A stretch of DNA of 64,000 bases from Aristolochia californica (GCA_029961685.1 JARWKL010000004.1:36692986-36756985); one strand, 5' to 3'; shown: positions 28,085-40,279, counted from the first letter of the stretch. The notes: a model not told the origin generated them from the letters alone. Program-made: numbers and translations.

Positions 28085-28522
28085 TCATGGAATCCTAAGT
28101 TTTAACAAAATGGATGTTGTTATTTTATTATTATTTATATATAACATATTAATAATTTATTTGAATGCTTTGGAGCATGAGTAAGTGGTTTCCGTACCTC
28201 TAAATTTTTATACATCTATTAAGCATTGTCTACATATTTATTTTATTATACTTTAACTTAATTTCATGATTAATAGCATCTAAATCTGATGATATTTCTT
28301 TTGAATTTAATTAGTTGGAGACAGTTGTATCTTATATTTTTTAAGTCATTTTTTGTGATATTAATGTTAAGTCCTACAAGATAAATTTTGAGAGGTAGGT
28401 GGATAAGTTTGTCAATTTTAGTGGCTACCGATAAACCTTGAGAGGAAGCAACTCTTTTCATTTTCAAAATTCACTTTTTTGAGAGGGTCAACTCCTGTCA
28501 TTGTCTCTATTACAAAGGGGTC
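28085..28522. other. Gene-free spacer between two LTR elements
   Basis: AT-rich, no gene. Begins with a primer-site-like TCATGGAATCC. Near the right edge AGGGTCAACTC words occur that recur at 32260-32340, on the far side of the next element, so this DNA and 32195-32398 were probably contiguous before that insertion. Confidence 0.45.
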
Positions 28523-29530
28523 TATTGAATTGATGGAAAAGTGAAATACTTCATTGACATCAATAACTTGTTGTAATGAGAGTACATGAACCTCTATTTA
28601 TAATAAAAGAAGGTAGTAGAGTCCAATTACAATAAAACTGCCCTTGCCCCAATTACACCCAAACTCTAACACTTGAAGATAAGTCCTATCATAATTAAAT
28701 AACTCAATATAGATAAAAGACAAACATAACTCAAACTAAAACTCTTCTTGGACGTGACCCTAAGATAAATATACTTTTGTGAGTTTTTCTTAATCTTCCA
28801 ACTGATGTGATAAGGATGCCAGCTCATGGTAATCATTGTGGGTCCTACTTCTTATGGGCTTGGGCCCATCTTGTGGGTCTTCCTTGGTCGTGTGGCCCAT
28901 CTTATAATAATCTTAGATATGTGGGCCTTCCTTGGTGTTGTGGGCTTGAGCTTATCTTCTAACACTCCCCCTCAAGCTGGGGGTGAGAGAACAACATGAA
29001 CTCCCAACTTGCTGCAAATGATGTATATAATATTTTTGTATAAAATGGCACATCTTCCATTGCCTTCATCTTCCAACATTCCCCCTCACGTTGTTGCGTC
29101 CTTCCATGAGGTCCTGCGGCATTATATAAGTGAGAGTAAAAATCACTCCTAGCTGGTAAGCCATTGCTTCATACTCCTGTCCTAAGTATGTATGACACAC
29201 TCTATCTTCTATCGGTAGTGTGTTTATCGGCATTGCTCTGAAGTATCCACCACCGTGTCCCTCCACAGGACAACGACTCTCAAGTGGTAGGAGACATAGA
29301 AGCCTTTACAGGGGGGGGGGGGGGGGAGGATAACATAGATGTAATAATAAGTTTATCCGTCATGGTTTCCCAATGTGATATATAACACGAAAGAGAACCC
29401 AAGAAATAATGTCCCCAAAGACACATCATAGCAGCAACTGTATATAAGACGACTATCTTCCAACACATATAACACGAACCAAATAATAAAATTTTTAAAA
29501 GAACCCATGAAATAATCCGATATAAAAATA

Positions 29531-29985
29531 AGGGTGTGTTAGTCAACTTGAAGTCCGAGATGAAGATCAACCGCATGACGCCCTTCATCAGTTGAAGTCG
29601 TTAGTGGAGTGCAAATGACATTTCAACTGGATGTTGGGGATGCAGCGGTCCTTCATCTCCACGTTTTAAAATCCTTCATCTCGTTGAAGACCATTTTTTA
29701 TCTTCTTCGAGATGAAGGACACGCACGACTTAGTTTTTTTTCCCTTCTCTCTCCTCGCACCCCCTCTCTCGCGCGTCCTCATTTCCCTTTTTTCCTCCCT
29801 CTCTCCTACACCCCCTCTCTCGTCTCCCTACGCCCCCGACATCACTGGTCCCTCTCTTCTCTCGGACTCACGTCTCCAGCCTCCGTCTCTCGGTTTTCTC
29901 TCGGACTCGCCCTCTCTCGTACCCCCTCTCTCGTCTCCGTGCCTCCCTCTCTTCTCTTGAACTCGCTCTCTGTTTTTCTCTCTCG

Positions 29986-30041
<56 letters not shown>

Positions 30042-30282
30042 CCCTCTCGACCTCCCTTTCTTCTCTCTCTTCTCCCTTTCAGTCTCCCACTCCCTTCTCT
30101 CTCTGGCTACTCTCCTTTCCCCCAAAATACCTTCCGATTTCGTTTGATTTCCGCATTTCGATTTCAAAGATGAAGATGAAGATGAACTTGTCCACACTAA
30201 CACCCTATTTCGAAGATGAAGATCATGTAGATGCATGAGATGAAGATGAAGATCAAATTTCCAGTTTGTTGACTAACCCCCC
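29531..30282. mobile_element. Inverted-repeat (MITE-like) element with CT tract, inserted in copy C
   Basis: The start GGGTGTGTTAGTCAAC and the end GTTGACTAACCCCCC are inverted repeats. Insertion is shown by comparison: copy D reads through ATATAAAAATATCTCCTTAG at 53970-53985 without it. Inner flanks on both sides carry GATGAAGATCAA. The middle is pyrimidine-rich with a CT microsatellite. It encodes no transposase; the 209-residue open frame at 29609-30238 and its antisense frame are low-complexity. Target duplication is not clear (TAA and TAG at the junctions). Confidence 0.7.
29990..30038. repeat. CT dinucleotide microsatellite
   Basis: About 24 uninterrupted CT units within a longer pyrimidine-rich tract (29735-30120). 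Confidence 0.95.
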
Positions 30283-31414
30283 TAGATGCACAAGCTTCAT
30301 CTTTTGTGCTCCCCTTTTCTTGAATATTTTTGTCACATAAATTTATTCACAACATATGAAATAAAATACCTCTTTCTTGTACTTCTTCTACTAATCCCCC
30401 TCATGCTGGGAGGTAATGGCAGCGATCCTAACTTGAATCAAATATCATAGATGTAGCAATAAGCCCAAATAACAGAGATGTATAAATAATACCTCAAACC
30501 AGGGAGGAGTGAGATATTTTTTGATATATCAACTCAAATAGTGACGCAAAACAAACGGCTTAAATTCGGATTTTCAATGTAACAGAATACCAATATGACC
30601 TTTGATTCTTCCAATGCGAATATATCTTTAAATATAGATCAGATTGATATTAAATTTTCTCCTTCTGAAAGTAGACTTAAATACCTTTCATCCAAGTATA
30701 ACTTAACTTCATAAAATATAATTATCAGAAGATAAATAATCTGATATATTTTGGTCTCTGTCATCTTGCCGAACTAAGTTTTGTTTCTCCTGTTTTTCCA
30801 GAATGACTATTGACTCTTCCAAGATCAAAAATCATACCAAGATTTGGTTGAATAGGTAAGAAAATCTACTTACATATATTTTTTTGATATATAATTCTCC
30901 ATATAAAGTCTCTTTCTTGATAGCATAAAATACCTCGGAAATTGATGCTTTCTACTGCCACTCGAACCTCTTTTTCAATCTGACTTTTGCTGCTTCAAAT
31001 ATCGATTTCTCTTTGAAGATAACTCAAAACAAAAATAAAAATTGGTTGAATAGGTAAAGTAAAAGACATATAGATCTTTATTTTGATATATATTTATCCA
31101 TATAAAGTCTAGTTTTTTTATAGCAAAAAATACCTCGGAATATGAAGATTGTTGTTGCTGCTCGAACCTTTTTGTAATCTGACCTTTGCTAATTCAAATA
31201 TCGATATCTCTTTGTAGATACCTCCGATTGGAACAAATCATTTTTCTTTAGAAATTTGACTCAAATATATTTTCGTAAATATATAATTTATAATATTAAA
31301 ACTACGTATAGAGGAAAAAAAACACCAAGCAAACTACGGGTGTAGGGACTAAAAGAATATAACTACGAACCTAGACTTAGGGTTTAGGGTTTAGATAAAA
31401 GGATCACATTACCT

Positions 31415-32048
31415 CCATGAGTTGACCAAGTCAACTCACAAAACCTGCTCTAATACCATGTTGAATTTATGAAAAAGTGAAATACTTCATTGACATCAAT
31501 AACTTGTTGTAATCAGAGTACATGAACATCTATTTATAATAGAGGTAGGTAGTAAAGTCCAATTACACCCAAACTCTAACACTTAAAGATAAGTCCTAAC
31601 ATAATTAAATAACTCAATATAGATAAAAGACAAACATAACTAAAACTAAAACTAAAACTCTTCTTGGTCGTGACCCTAAGATAAAGATACTTTTGTAAGT
31701 CCTTCTTGATTTTCCAACTGATGTGATAAGGATGCCATGAGTTGACCAAGTCAACTCACAAAACCTGCTCTAATACCATGTTGAATTTATGAAAAAGTGA
31801 AATACTTCATTGACATCAATAACTTGTTGTAATCAGAGTACATGAACATCTATTTATAATAGAGGTAGGTAGTAGAGTCCAATTACACCCAAACTCTAAC
31901 ACTTAAAGATAAGTCCTAACATAATTAAATAACTCAATATAGATAAAAGACAAACATAACTCAAACTAAAACTCTTCTTGGTCGTGACCCTAAGATAAAG
32001 ATACTTTTGTAAGTCCTTCTTGATTTTTCAACTGATGTGATAAGGATG
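31415..32048. repeat. 320-bp tandem duplication across primer site and 5' LTR of copy C
   Basis: 31415-31734 and 31735-32048 are nearly identical. Both begin CCATGAGTTGACCAAGTCAA, include the primer site and the first part of the LTR, and end GATGTGATAAGGATG. The main difference is a six-base ACTAAA expansion in the first copy. Only the second copy continues into the rest of the LTR. Confidence 0.93.
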
Positions 32049-32398
32049 CCAGCTCATGGTAATCATTGTGGGTCCTACTTCATATGGGCTTGGGCCCATA
32101 TTGTGGGCCTTCCTTGGTCGTGTGGCCCATCTTATAATAATCTTAGATATGTGGGCCTTCCTTGGTCGTGTGGGCTTGAACTTATCTCCCTATAGGGTCT
32201 ACTCTTCCTGATTTTTGCACTATCTTTAACTCTCCTAATAGGGTCAACTCTTTTTTAAATTCCAACTTACTATTTAAAGTTGTCGGACTATTCTTTACTT
32301 TAATGTTTTGTTTTTTTTTTCAAACTAATAGGGGTCAAATCTTTTGTATATGTTTGACTCTTTTTAGCCTTTATGTTTCAAGTCTTTATCTTCATTTT

Positions 32399-32719
32399 TA
32401 TTGAATTTTTGAAAAAGATAAATACTTAACTGACTTGTTCTAATTTAAGTACAATGAGTCTCTATTTATAATAGAGGAAAGAAGTACAATCATATTATAA
32501 TTAAACTACCCTTGTCCCAGTCATAACCAAAGTCTAATATTTAAATATAAGTCCTAACATAATTAAATAACCGAATATAAATAAAAGACTAACATAACTA
32601 AAAATCTTTTCAAGTAAGACTCTTTTGTGACATCCTTCTATAAGACTCTTCTTAGACTCTACCATGAGACTTCTTGCTATTATAGTCATGTAAGACTCTT
32701 CTTTACTTACTTGTCAATA
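32399..32719 (-). repeat. LTR of the same superfamily, adjoining a copia fragment
   Basis: Minus orientation. Starts TATTGAATTTTTGAAAAAG and ends near CTTGTCAATA. It shares TCTATTTATAATAGAGGAAAG and several further words with the LTRs of copies C, D and E and with the solo LTR at 45887. Immediately to its right is minus-strand copia coding sequence, so it was probably the 3' LTR of that copia after an internal deletion. Confidence 0.6.
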
Positions 32720-33411
32720 GGAGAATCAATAAATAGATATAACATGAGAAATAGGATGAGAGGTAGAAGCTCTTTGAGGATCACAAGAACATGGTTCTTT
32801 ACAAATAGTTATAGGACATGTTTCAAATGGAGACTTATATATAGGAGGAGAAGGAGGTGAGTTACTAAGTTCAAAAATCAGTCAATGGGGTAGTTGATTG
32901 GTTGGCCGCCGGAGAGGAAGGATCTTGTACTAGCTGGTCTAATGGGTGATATGTGTTGTTCAATGAGTTGAGCCAAGGGTTCAATACATATAAACATACC
33001 TACAGAAATTTCAAAATCTAGTGGAGAAGATCCTTTGGAGTAAAATTGTTGGTCCTGAAACAATGTAACATCAGTTGAAACAAAGGTTTTATGCAAGGAA
33101 GGATTATAGTACATAACTTTTTTTATTCTTGAAGTATCCCATAAAATTATATTTAAAAGATTTAGGATCAAGTTTATTTCTACCAATGAAAATATTATGA
33201 ACAAAACACACACATCTATATACTTTAGCCGGAAGTTGAAAGGAAAAAGATATTTTTTGACCAAACACACTAGAAGGCATACAATTAATAAGATAATAAG
33301 CAGTGAAAATAGCATAAAACCAGTAAAACTATTGAATATTCATGGACAATTGGATTTTAGCATCTTCTAATAGATGTTAGTTTTTTCTTTTACCATTTTG
33401 CTGTTGACTCA
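32720..33411 (-). pseudogene. Copia integrase-RT linker fragment, minus strand (left arm of palindrome)
   Basis: Minus-strand frame 32878-33315 carries YYNPSLHKTFVSTDVTLFQD and FYSKGSSPLDFE, the post-integrase segment of plant copia pol. Towards 33411 the frame continues with NGKRKN and HLLE, the end of the integrase core, with stops. It is related to the plus-strand copia 33412-34135 in inverted orientation. Internal sequence between this segment and the LTR on its left (RT, RNase H) is missing. Confidence 0.75.
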
Positions 33412-34135
33412 AAAAATCGATATCTCTTAGAAGTTGCTTGAGCCCTACAATCATGAATGTTCCACAATTTTACTGGTCTTATGCTATTTTTACTGTTCAC
33501 TATCTGATTAACTAGTTGTATGCCTTCTAATGTCTTTGGCCAAAACACACCGTTTTCACCACTTCTACTTTATGTAAAGCCTTTCGACTTCCTGCTAAAA
33601 TATTTGGTTGTGTGTGTTTTGTTATGTTTTACCTGGCAAAAATAAATTTGATCCTAAATCTTTTCAGTGTATTTTTATAGGATACTCCAAGAATAAAAAA
33701 AGTTATGAGTGCTATAATCCTTCCTTATGTAAAAACCTTTTGTTTCTATCAATGTGACATTCTTTGAGGACGAACCATTTTACACCAAAGGATCATCTCC
33801 ACCAGGTTTTCAAGTTTTTGTATGCATGCTCACACCAGTTGAACCCATAGATCAGCTCATTCAATAGCCACATAATTACCCATTAGATCAATTGCTGCAA
33901 GGTCCATCCTCTCCATTAGCCAACCAATCACTTGCCCCATCTACTAATTCTGAAGTTAGTAACATGCCCTTTCCTCTCTAGTTGGTACAAGCTCCATGCT
34001 CACCTTCTTCTCATATATTTGGGCCTCCGGTTGATACCCATCCTTTAGCTATCCTTCAATAATCACATTCTTGTACTTCTCAAAGAGTTTCTACTTCTCA
34101 TCCTATTTCTCATGTTGAATCCACTCACAGGCTCT
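33412..34135 (+). pseudogene. Copia fragment, plus strand, left part (right arm of palindrome)
   Basis: Integrase C-terminal region and linker, read with stops: LLEVA near 33435, then FVSINVTFFEDEPFYTKG at about 33737-33790 and SHVES near 34108. It ends at GCTCT (34131-34135), where the Athila-type element inserted, and resumes at 44342. It begins abruptly at 33412 against the minus-strand copy. Confidence 0.8.
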
Positions 34136-35498
34136 TGATGTAGAATTTAGTTACATCGGCTTTAATACCTCGCAAGCGTACGAATCGTTCATGTAATTTA
34201 GCGGGAAGCGAGGGTCATATCCGCAGGGAAGACTGAATTTTGTGTATTCTTCAGTCAACTAGCCTAACCAAATATGATGAATTAATATGAACTAAACACT
34301 AATTATATCCTAAATTATCAAGCAATCATCTGGTTAACTACTTGCACAACAAGAAACGTTAATTCTAGATTTTATGGTGATTCGTGCCTCTCTCGAGCGC
34401 CACGTAACCACGGATCCGAATTCTCAATTCTTGCGTCTAGACCCTCTCGGGCGCATAGAGTGAAAGACAGAAATCGGATTAAAATACCAAAATCCAACCT
34501 AAATTATATTCCTACCCTAACTAGCCAATTTAATCAAATATCCGGAAAACAAATATCCAATAAACATTAATTATCAAATCAGATTCAATAAACATTCAAT
34601 AACCTAAGTTCAAACTATTTAAAAAAAATAAATTCAAAAATGACGAATTACTCCCCTTCTCCTTCCTCTCGCTCGGGCAGCACTCGTGAGTGGTCGGAGG
34701 TAGAGACGACGCCGACGACGAAGGTTAGAAGCCGACGGACGGAGGTAATGTCCGGTGAAGAACGAAACAGAGCTGACGTTCTCTAACCGGCTCTCTCGAG
34801 TCTCGGTCGGAGTCGGAATAGCTTCGGGAATGGTCGAAAATATGTAATAGACGTCGGAGGATGGTCGAAAAGCGGAATTGGCACCGGAGAAGCCCTCTAG
34901 GATCATTTCTTGGCCTGGCGAGCAGAAACTGTCGAACTCACCTTGACGGAGACTCTCTCGAGCTCTCCTCGGGTTTGTTCTTGATTTTTGAACGGCGGTG
35001 GACGACGGTGGACGACGGTGGCGCAGCGAAAGACAGTGGCCCGACGAACGACAGTGGGAAACTCCTCTCGGGTCTTCACCTATTTCCGGTCCAAGGTCCT
35101 CTGTTTTGGTCGATCTGTCTGTTTTCTCTTCACGCTCTCTCCCCTCGTTCGACGCTCCTCTTCCCTTTAATACCAATTTTCTTTGTTTTAAAAACGATTT
35201 GCCCTAAAAAATACCTCCATTTCACTAAGGGCATTTTGGTAAATATCTCCTTCTCCACCAAAATCCTCCTAAAATTCCATAATTGAATCCATAAAAAGTA
35301 TTTCAGGAAGAAATAAACCTTAAAAACAATGAAATATAATTCAGGAGAGAAAAATATGCAATATAGACAGTGATTAATGCCAAATTCAATAAATACACGT
35401 TTCATTTGAAAACCGATAAATAACTACCTATAACACAATTATAAAGGTTATTCTATTATAATTAACCTAGTTCTCATGTTAGAATATGGCATCTATCA
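34136..35498 (-). repeat. 3' LTR of the Athila-type element (1363 bp)
   Basis: Plus-strand reading starts TGATGTAGAATTTAG and ends GGCATCTATCA; very similar throughout to 42931-44341. It lacks a segment of about 48 bp present at about 43470-43520 of the other LTR. Open frames of up to 180 residues on both strands (34634-35286) recur in the other LTR with different breaks and are not genes. Confidence 0.93.
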
Positions 35499-37287
35499 CA
35501 CCCGAACCAAATCTTTGCTAGTCCCTAGCAAAACAACAATCAAACCAAAATTAAGCCTAGGAAAACAAAATGTCACTTTCGTAGGGAGCACGATTGCATT
35601 TAGCGCATGCCACAAGCCGTTAAACCCCTACTTTGCAGTAGTGGACGAGTTATGTCTCGTGAGGGTTTGCATGGAATTTACCCAAAAAATTCATCTAAAT
35701 CAATAATATAAAAAGAAAACTGAAGAAAATTTACTCCTCCTTAGCATATGACTAGCACTTAGTATCGTAAAATATTTGAAAATCATATGAGATCCTGCGC
35801 AATTTGAAAACCTGTGTAAAATATAACATATTACCAATCCAATTACACTCATTGTTACTCCACCTGAACCAATGTGACCCATAAGCAATTACTTCAACAG
35901 AACAAAGAGGCAACAAATAACAATAAAATCCTGGTCACATCACAATTAAGAGAAAATAGTAGAGTAAGCCTATTGTCTGACAATCTCACAAAAGAAATAT
36001 ACCAATTTCAATCTTGACTTGCAACTTCTCTCAAATTAAAATTCATCATCAAAGTTAAAGAAACTCACTACTTCCAGATTTAAAACCATTTTACGCTATT
36101 ACCAGCACACTTTTGCTATTACCAGCGTAATTTTTGTTTCACTGAATACTTTTGGTATTACCACCATTTTGTATTCGTCTTCACTGCACATGCACTTATT
36201 TTTAAGTAACCGACTGTTCCGATGCATGTCCCTGGGTTTGCCCAGGCTATTTTTGAAGTTATCTGTCTTTTGCAAGCAAGAGTATTTCCATTTGCATTTA
36301 TACATTACAACAAGGAATTTCACTGAGGTATAAAAAGGAATGAGTTCAAACAGGCAAACAAGACTATTCAGACTATCATAGATCAACACTAGATTTACAT
36401 GTTCTCTTTTGCAACTAAGTTCCAAGTCTAATGCAATAGTAAGTTATCCCACTGAATTCTCATGGATCACAACAAATGATATCAGATTTCTAATAGGCAT
36501 ATTCTACACAGTTTTTTTACGAAAAATTTTGAAACACATTTGAGCAACTTATTTTAACTCTACTAATATTAACCACATACTAAGAGGAGTAATTTGAAAA
36601 CCACGAACAAAAATCAAAAGAAAATTATTGCTAAGACATAAAAGAGTCGTTTCCTCCCTCCCAAACCTAAACCTGACATTGTCCTCAATGGGGAAAAGTT
36701 AAAACACCAGAACGACTACAAAAAGGAATAACAACTTAGCTAGTTATACTCCAGTAGGGTGAGGGTTAAGCTCCCTCAGGGCTCCTAAATCCATAGGTGG
36801 GACCATATGTGTTTGGTCATCAACAATAATACCGAAAAGTCAATAAAGACCCCTAGGAATGATACATAGTCTCCCTCGAAGAAGGTTTACTCGTATCAGC
36901 CGTACCCGTAGGTAATCATCTGTAGATGAAACCGCTATCCCACATCACACTTTGAAGAAATCTCCGTGTGACTGGCCATTGAAGGCAGCAGGAATCACTC
37001 GCTGAACACAAGTCCTTAAGTTACTCACCATAAGGTTTTCATTCAATACTTCAAGATCGAACTGGTCAATCCTAGAATGGTTGTTTGAGTACAGACCTCT
37101 CAAACTAGGGACCAAAAGTTTGGTCATCGACTACCGGAACCATTTATGCTCTCAGCCGGCAAATAAGAATGAATAAACCAAAAAAAAAAAAAAAAAAAAA
37201 AAAAAACTGTAATGTACAAAGGGATAGAAACGTGGGGATTGCCCACAATGTGCAAAGTTTATAGTCGTAAGCAAGACTCTGACGCAT
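35499..37287 (-). other. Non-coding 3' region of the Athila-type element
   Basis: Between the end of integrase and the 3' LTR. Contains a 27-A run (37180-37206) and, on the minus strand, CCATTGAGGACAATGTCAGG followed by GTTTGGGAGGGAGG near 36650-36690, a word common downstream of pol in plant Athila-like elements. The purine tract expected at 35499 is weak (GGTTCGGGTG). Short frames (36099-36425, 36945-37127) show no env similarity. Confidence 0.7.
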
Positions 37288-39480
37288 TCAAGATGAAATG
37301 ACAGGTTCCTCCAAGGAAATCACCATCACCTCCTCTGGTGTGGGGACATTCTCAAGATACGGTTTGAGCCTCTGACCGTTAACTTTGAAGACCGACCCGT
37401 CTCCGTGATTGCGGATCTCAATAGCGCCATGAGGAAACACCTGTGTAACTTCAAATGGACCAGACCACCTGGATCTTAGCTTCCCCGGAAACAAATGCAA
37501 TCGTGAGTTATAAAGTAAAACATTCTGCCCAACAATAAAAGACTTGCGAAAAATAGATTTATCATGTAAAAGCTTTGTTCTCTCCTTATACAGTTTGGCA
37601 TTCTCATAAGCATCATGACGTATCTCCTCCAACTCATTCAATTGCAACTTTCTCTCCTCACCCGCTTGAGTTAAATCAAAATTCAAAGCCTTAATGGCCC
37701 AATAAGCTCCATGGTCAAGCTCAACAGGTAGATGACATGCTTTGCCGAACACTAGGCGAAATGGAGACATCCCAATAGGAGTCTTATAAGCGGTTCGATA
37801 GGCCCATAAAGCATCGTCCAATCGAGTGGACCAATCTTTCCTATCAAAGTGAACCGACTTCTCCAAAATCCGTTTGATCTCCCTATTAGAGATTTCCACT
37901 TGACCACAAGTTTACGGGTGGTACGGAGTGGACACCCGATGAGTGATGGAATATTTCGTCAATAAGGTCTCAAATGCTCTGTTACAAAAATGAGATCCCC
38001 CATCACTGATGATCGCTCTCGGGGTACCAAACCGATTAAAGATATTTTCTTTTAAAAACTTTACCACCACTTTGTGATCGTTTGTCTTACATGATATAGC
38101 TTCAATCCATTTAGAGACATATTCAACAGCAACAAGGATGTATTGATAACCGAACGAGACATGAAAATGACCCATGAAATCAATACCCCACACATCAAAC
38201 AATTCAACAAAAAGAATAGGGTTAAGAGGCATCATGTTCTTCCTAGACAAACAACCAGTTCGTTGGCATTTATCACACACCTGACAAAACTCATGGGCAT
38301 CTCTAAATAATGAAGGCCAATAGAAACCACATTGCAAGACTTTAGCCGCGGTCTTTCTGGCACCAAAATGTCCACCACATGCGTGGGAATGACAAAATTC
38401 AAGAATGTTGGCAAAGTCTTGCTCATGTACACAACGCCTAATGACTTGGTCAGAACACACCTTGAACAAAGAAGGGTCATCCCAAAAAAATTGTTTGACT
38501 TGGGAAAAGAATTTCAACCGATCTTGTTTACTCCAATAATTAGGAATCTTATTAGTTACAAGATAGTTGACTATGTCAGCAAACCAAGGCAACTGGGATA
38601 CTTGGAGAAGTTGTTCATCAGGGAAGGAATCATTTAAAGGAAGGAATCCTTCCAGAGGTGCTACACAGATCCTAGATAGATGATCAGCAACAACATTCTC
38701 ACAACCCTTCTTATCTCGAATCTCAAGGTCAAATTCTTGCAATTGCAAGATCCATCTAATCAAGCAAGGTTTAGTGTCCTTGATGGATAATAAGTACTTC
38801 AAAGCAGAATGATCAGTGAACACTATAACCTTTGACCCTAACAAATATGATCTGAATTTGTTCAAGGCAAACACAACAGCTAGCAACTCCTTCTCAGTGG
38901 TAGTGTAATTCAATTGAGCATCATGAAGAGTGAGGCTAGCATACTGAATGACATAGGGCATTTTATCCGTCTTTTGCCCCAAAACAGCCCCCAATGCATA
39001 GTTAGAGGCATCACACATCAACTCAAAAGGCAAAGACCAAATAGGGGGTTGGACAATGGGTGCAGTGGGCAAACATTTCTTTAGTGTCTCAAAAGCATGA
39101 ATACAGGCATCATCAAAGGCAAAAGCAACATCTTGAGCAAGCAAATTCGTCAAAGGACGAGAAATTTTGCTAAAGTCTTTAATGAAATGCCTATAGAACC
39201 CAGCATGGCCAAGGAAAGAACGCACCCCCTTCACAAAAGTAGGTGGTGGCAGATTGGCAATTAGGTCAACCTTGGCTTTGTCCACTTCTACACCCCGCTC
39301 AAACACTACATGTCCTAAAACAATTCCTTCTTTTACCATGAAGTGGCATTTCTCCCAATTCAAGACTAATTTGGACTTAATGCAACAGGACAATACGAGT
39401 GAAAGATTGTGCAAACATGTATCAAAACTAGAGCCAAAAACAGAAAAGTCATCCATAAAGACCTCTAAAAAGTCTACCAA
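37288..39480 (-). pseudogene. Athila-type RNase H-integrase region (broken)
   Basis: Two frames, 37912-39480 (522 aa) and 37288-37899 (203 aa). The first starts with the RT catalytic FMDDFSVFG, then the thumb, RNase H ([27 protein letters not shown]), the integrase zinc finger ([18 protein letters not shown]) and catalytic WGIDFMG and ISDGGSHFC. The second carries the catalytic Glu region ([13 protein letters not shown]) and the C-terminal [16 protein letters not shown]. The break between them is a single stop codon in frame, and the junction with the RT frame on its right is a one-base insertion near 39479. Otherwise well conserved. Confidence 0.92.
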
Positions 39481-40279
39481 TTACGTCAGAAAAGATACTC
39501 ATCATGCACCGTTGGAAAGTGGCGGGCATATTGCATAAACCAAAAGGCATGCGTCTGTAAGCATAGGTGCCAAACGGACACGTGAATGTGGTCTTTTCCT
39601 GGTCTTTTGGAGTAATGGGAATTTGATTGTAGCCGGAGTATCCATCTAAGAAGAAATAAAAATTGTGGCCGGCCAATCGTTCTAGTACCTGATCAATGAA
39701 AGGTAGTGGGAAGTGATCCTTCCTAGTGGCGGAATTAAGTTTTCTATAGTCAATGCAGACACGCCACTTGGTGGTAGTTCTTGTGGGAATCAATTCACCA
39801 CTCTCATTTTTCATTATCGTTATCCCCCCTTTCTTAGGGACAACTTGAATTGGACTCACCCAGGTGCTATCAAAAATAGGGTAAATGATTTCTGTCGCAA
39901 GCAACCTGATGACTTCTTCTCTCACAACCTCCAGCATATGGGGATTTAACCTACGTTGCATCTCACGTGAAGCTTTAGTCCCCTCCTCCAAATGAATATG
40001 ATGCATGCATATGGAGGGGCTAATCCCTTTTAAGGCATCAAGAGTCCACCCCAATGCCTCTTTGTGTGCTTGTAAAACTTCAGTCAATTGTTCCTCCTGC
40101 TCAGTACTCAAATCAGAGGAAATAATGACTGGTAATGAGTTCATGGGCCCCAAGAACATATACTTCAACGTGGGAGGAAGTGGCTTAAGATCTAGCTTGG
40201 AAATTTCAAGAGGTTTGTCCAAATCAAGAGGAAGATCTTGTGGATGATCAGTTATGATAACCTCATAAGCTTCCTCCAA
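39449..40279 (-). pseudogene. Athila-type reverse transcriptase N-terminal region
   Basis: 276-residue frame with KGISPSICMHHIHLEEG, WVSPIQVVPKKGG, WRVCIDYRKLNSATRKDHFP, FFLDGYSGYNQIPI and MPFGLCNMPATFQRCMMSIF, all standard RT blocks. It ends early because of the frameshift near 39479; the catalytic DD box lies in the next frame. Upstream it is separated from the protease frame only by a TGA at 40313-40315, the same frame continuing through LLEEAYEV. Confidence 0.92.

Larger units (their letters stand above)
28523..32194 (-). mobile_element. Non-coding LTR element, copy C, duplication GGGTC
   Basis: Minus strand. 3' LTR 28523-28964, purine tract complementary to CTCCCCCTCAAGCTGGGGG next to it, non-coding inside, a decayed initiator-Met primer site (TGGTATTAGAGCAGG on the minus strand) and the 5' LTR 31779-32194. 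GGGTC occurs at 28518-28522 and 32195-32199. Outer bases have drifted (TA instead of TG at the left, TA at the right). Inside it: a 752-bp inverted-repeat element (29531-30282), a run of 16 G (29311-29326), and a 320-bp tandem duplication at the 5' LTR. Without these it would be about 2.6 kb, like copy E. Confidence 0.8.

Noticed and set aside
29311..29326. Run of 16 G as a functional G-quadruplex
   Set aside because: Homopolymer runs of this size are prone to assembly error and it lies in a decayed element; no further support.
29609..30238. 209-residue Ser/Leu-rich protein and its antisense Arg/Glu frame
   Set aside because: Spans a CT microsatellite inside an inverted-repeat insertion; no domain, no conserved start.
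34634..35286. Open frames of 60-180 residues in the Athila-type LTR
   Set aside because: They lie wholly in LTR sequence and are broken differently in the second LTR (43506-44049), so they are not conserved.
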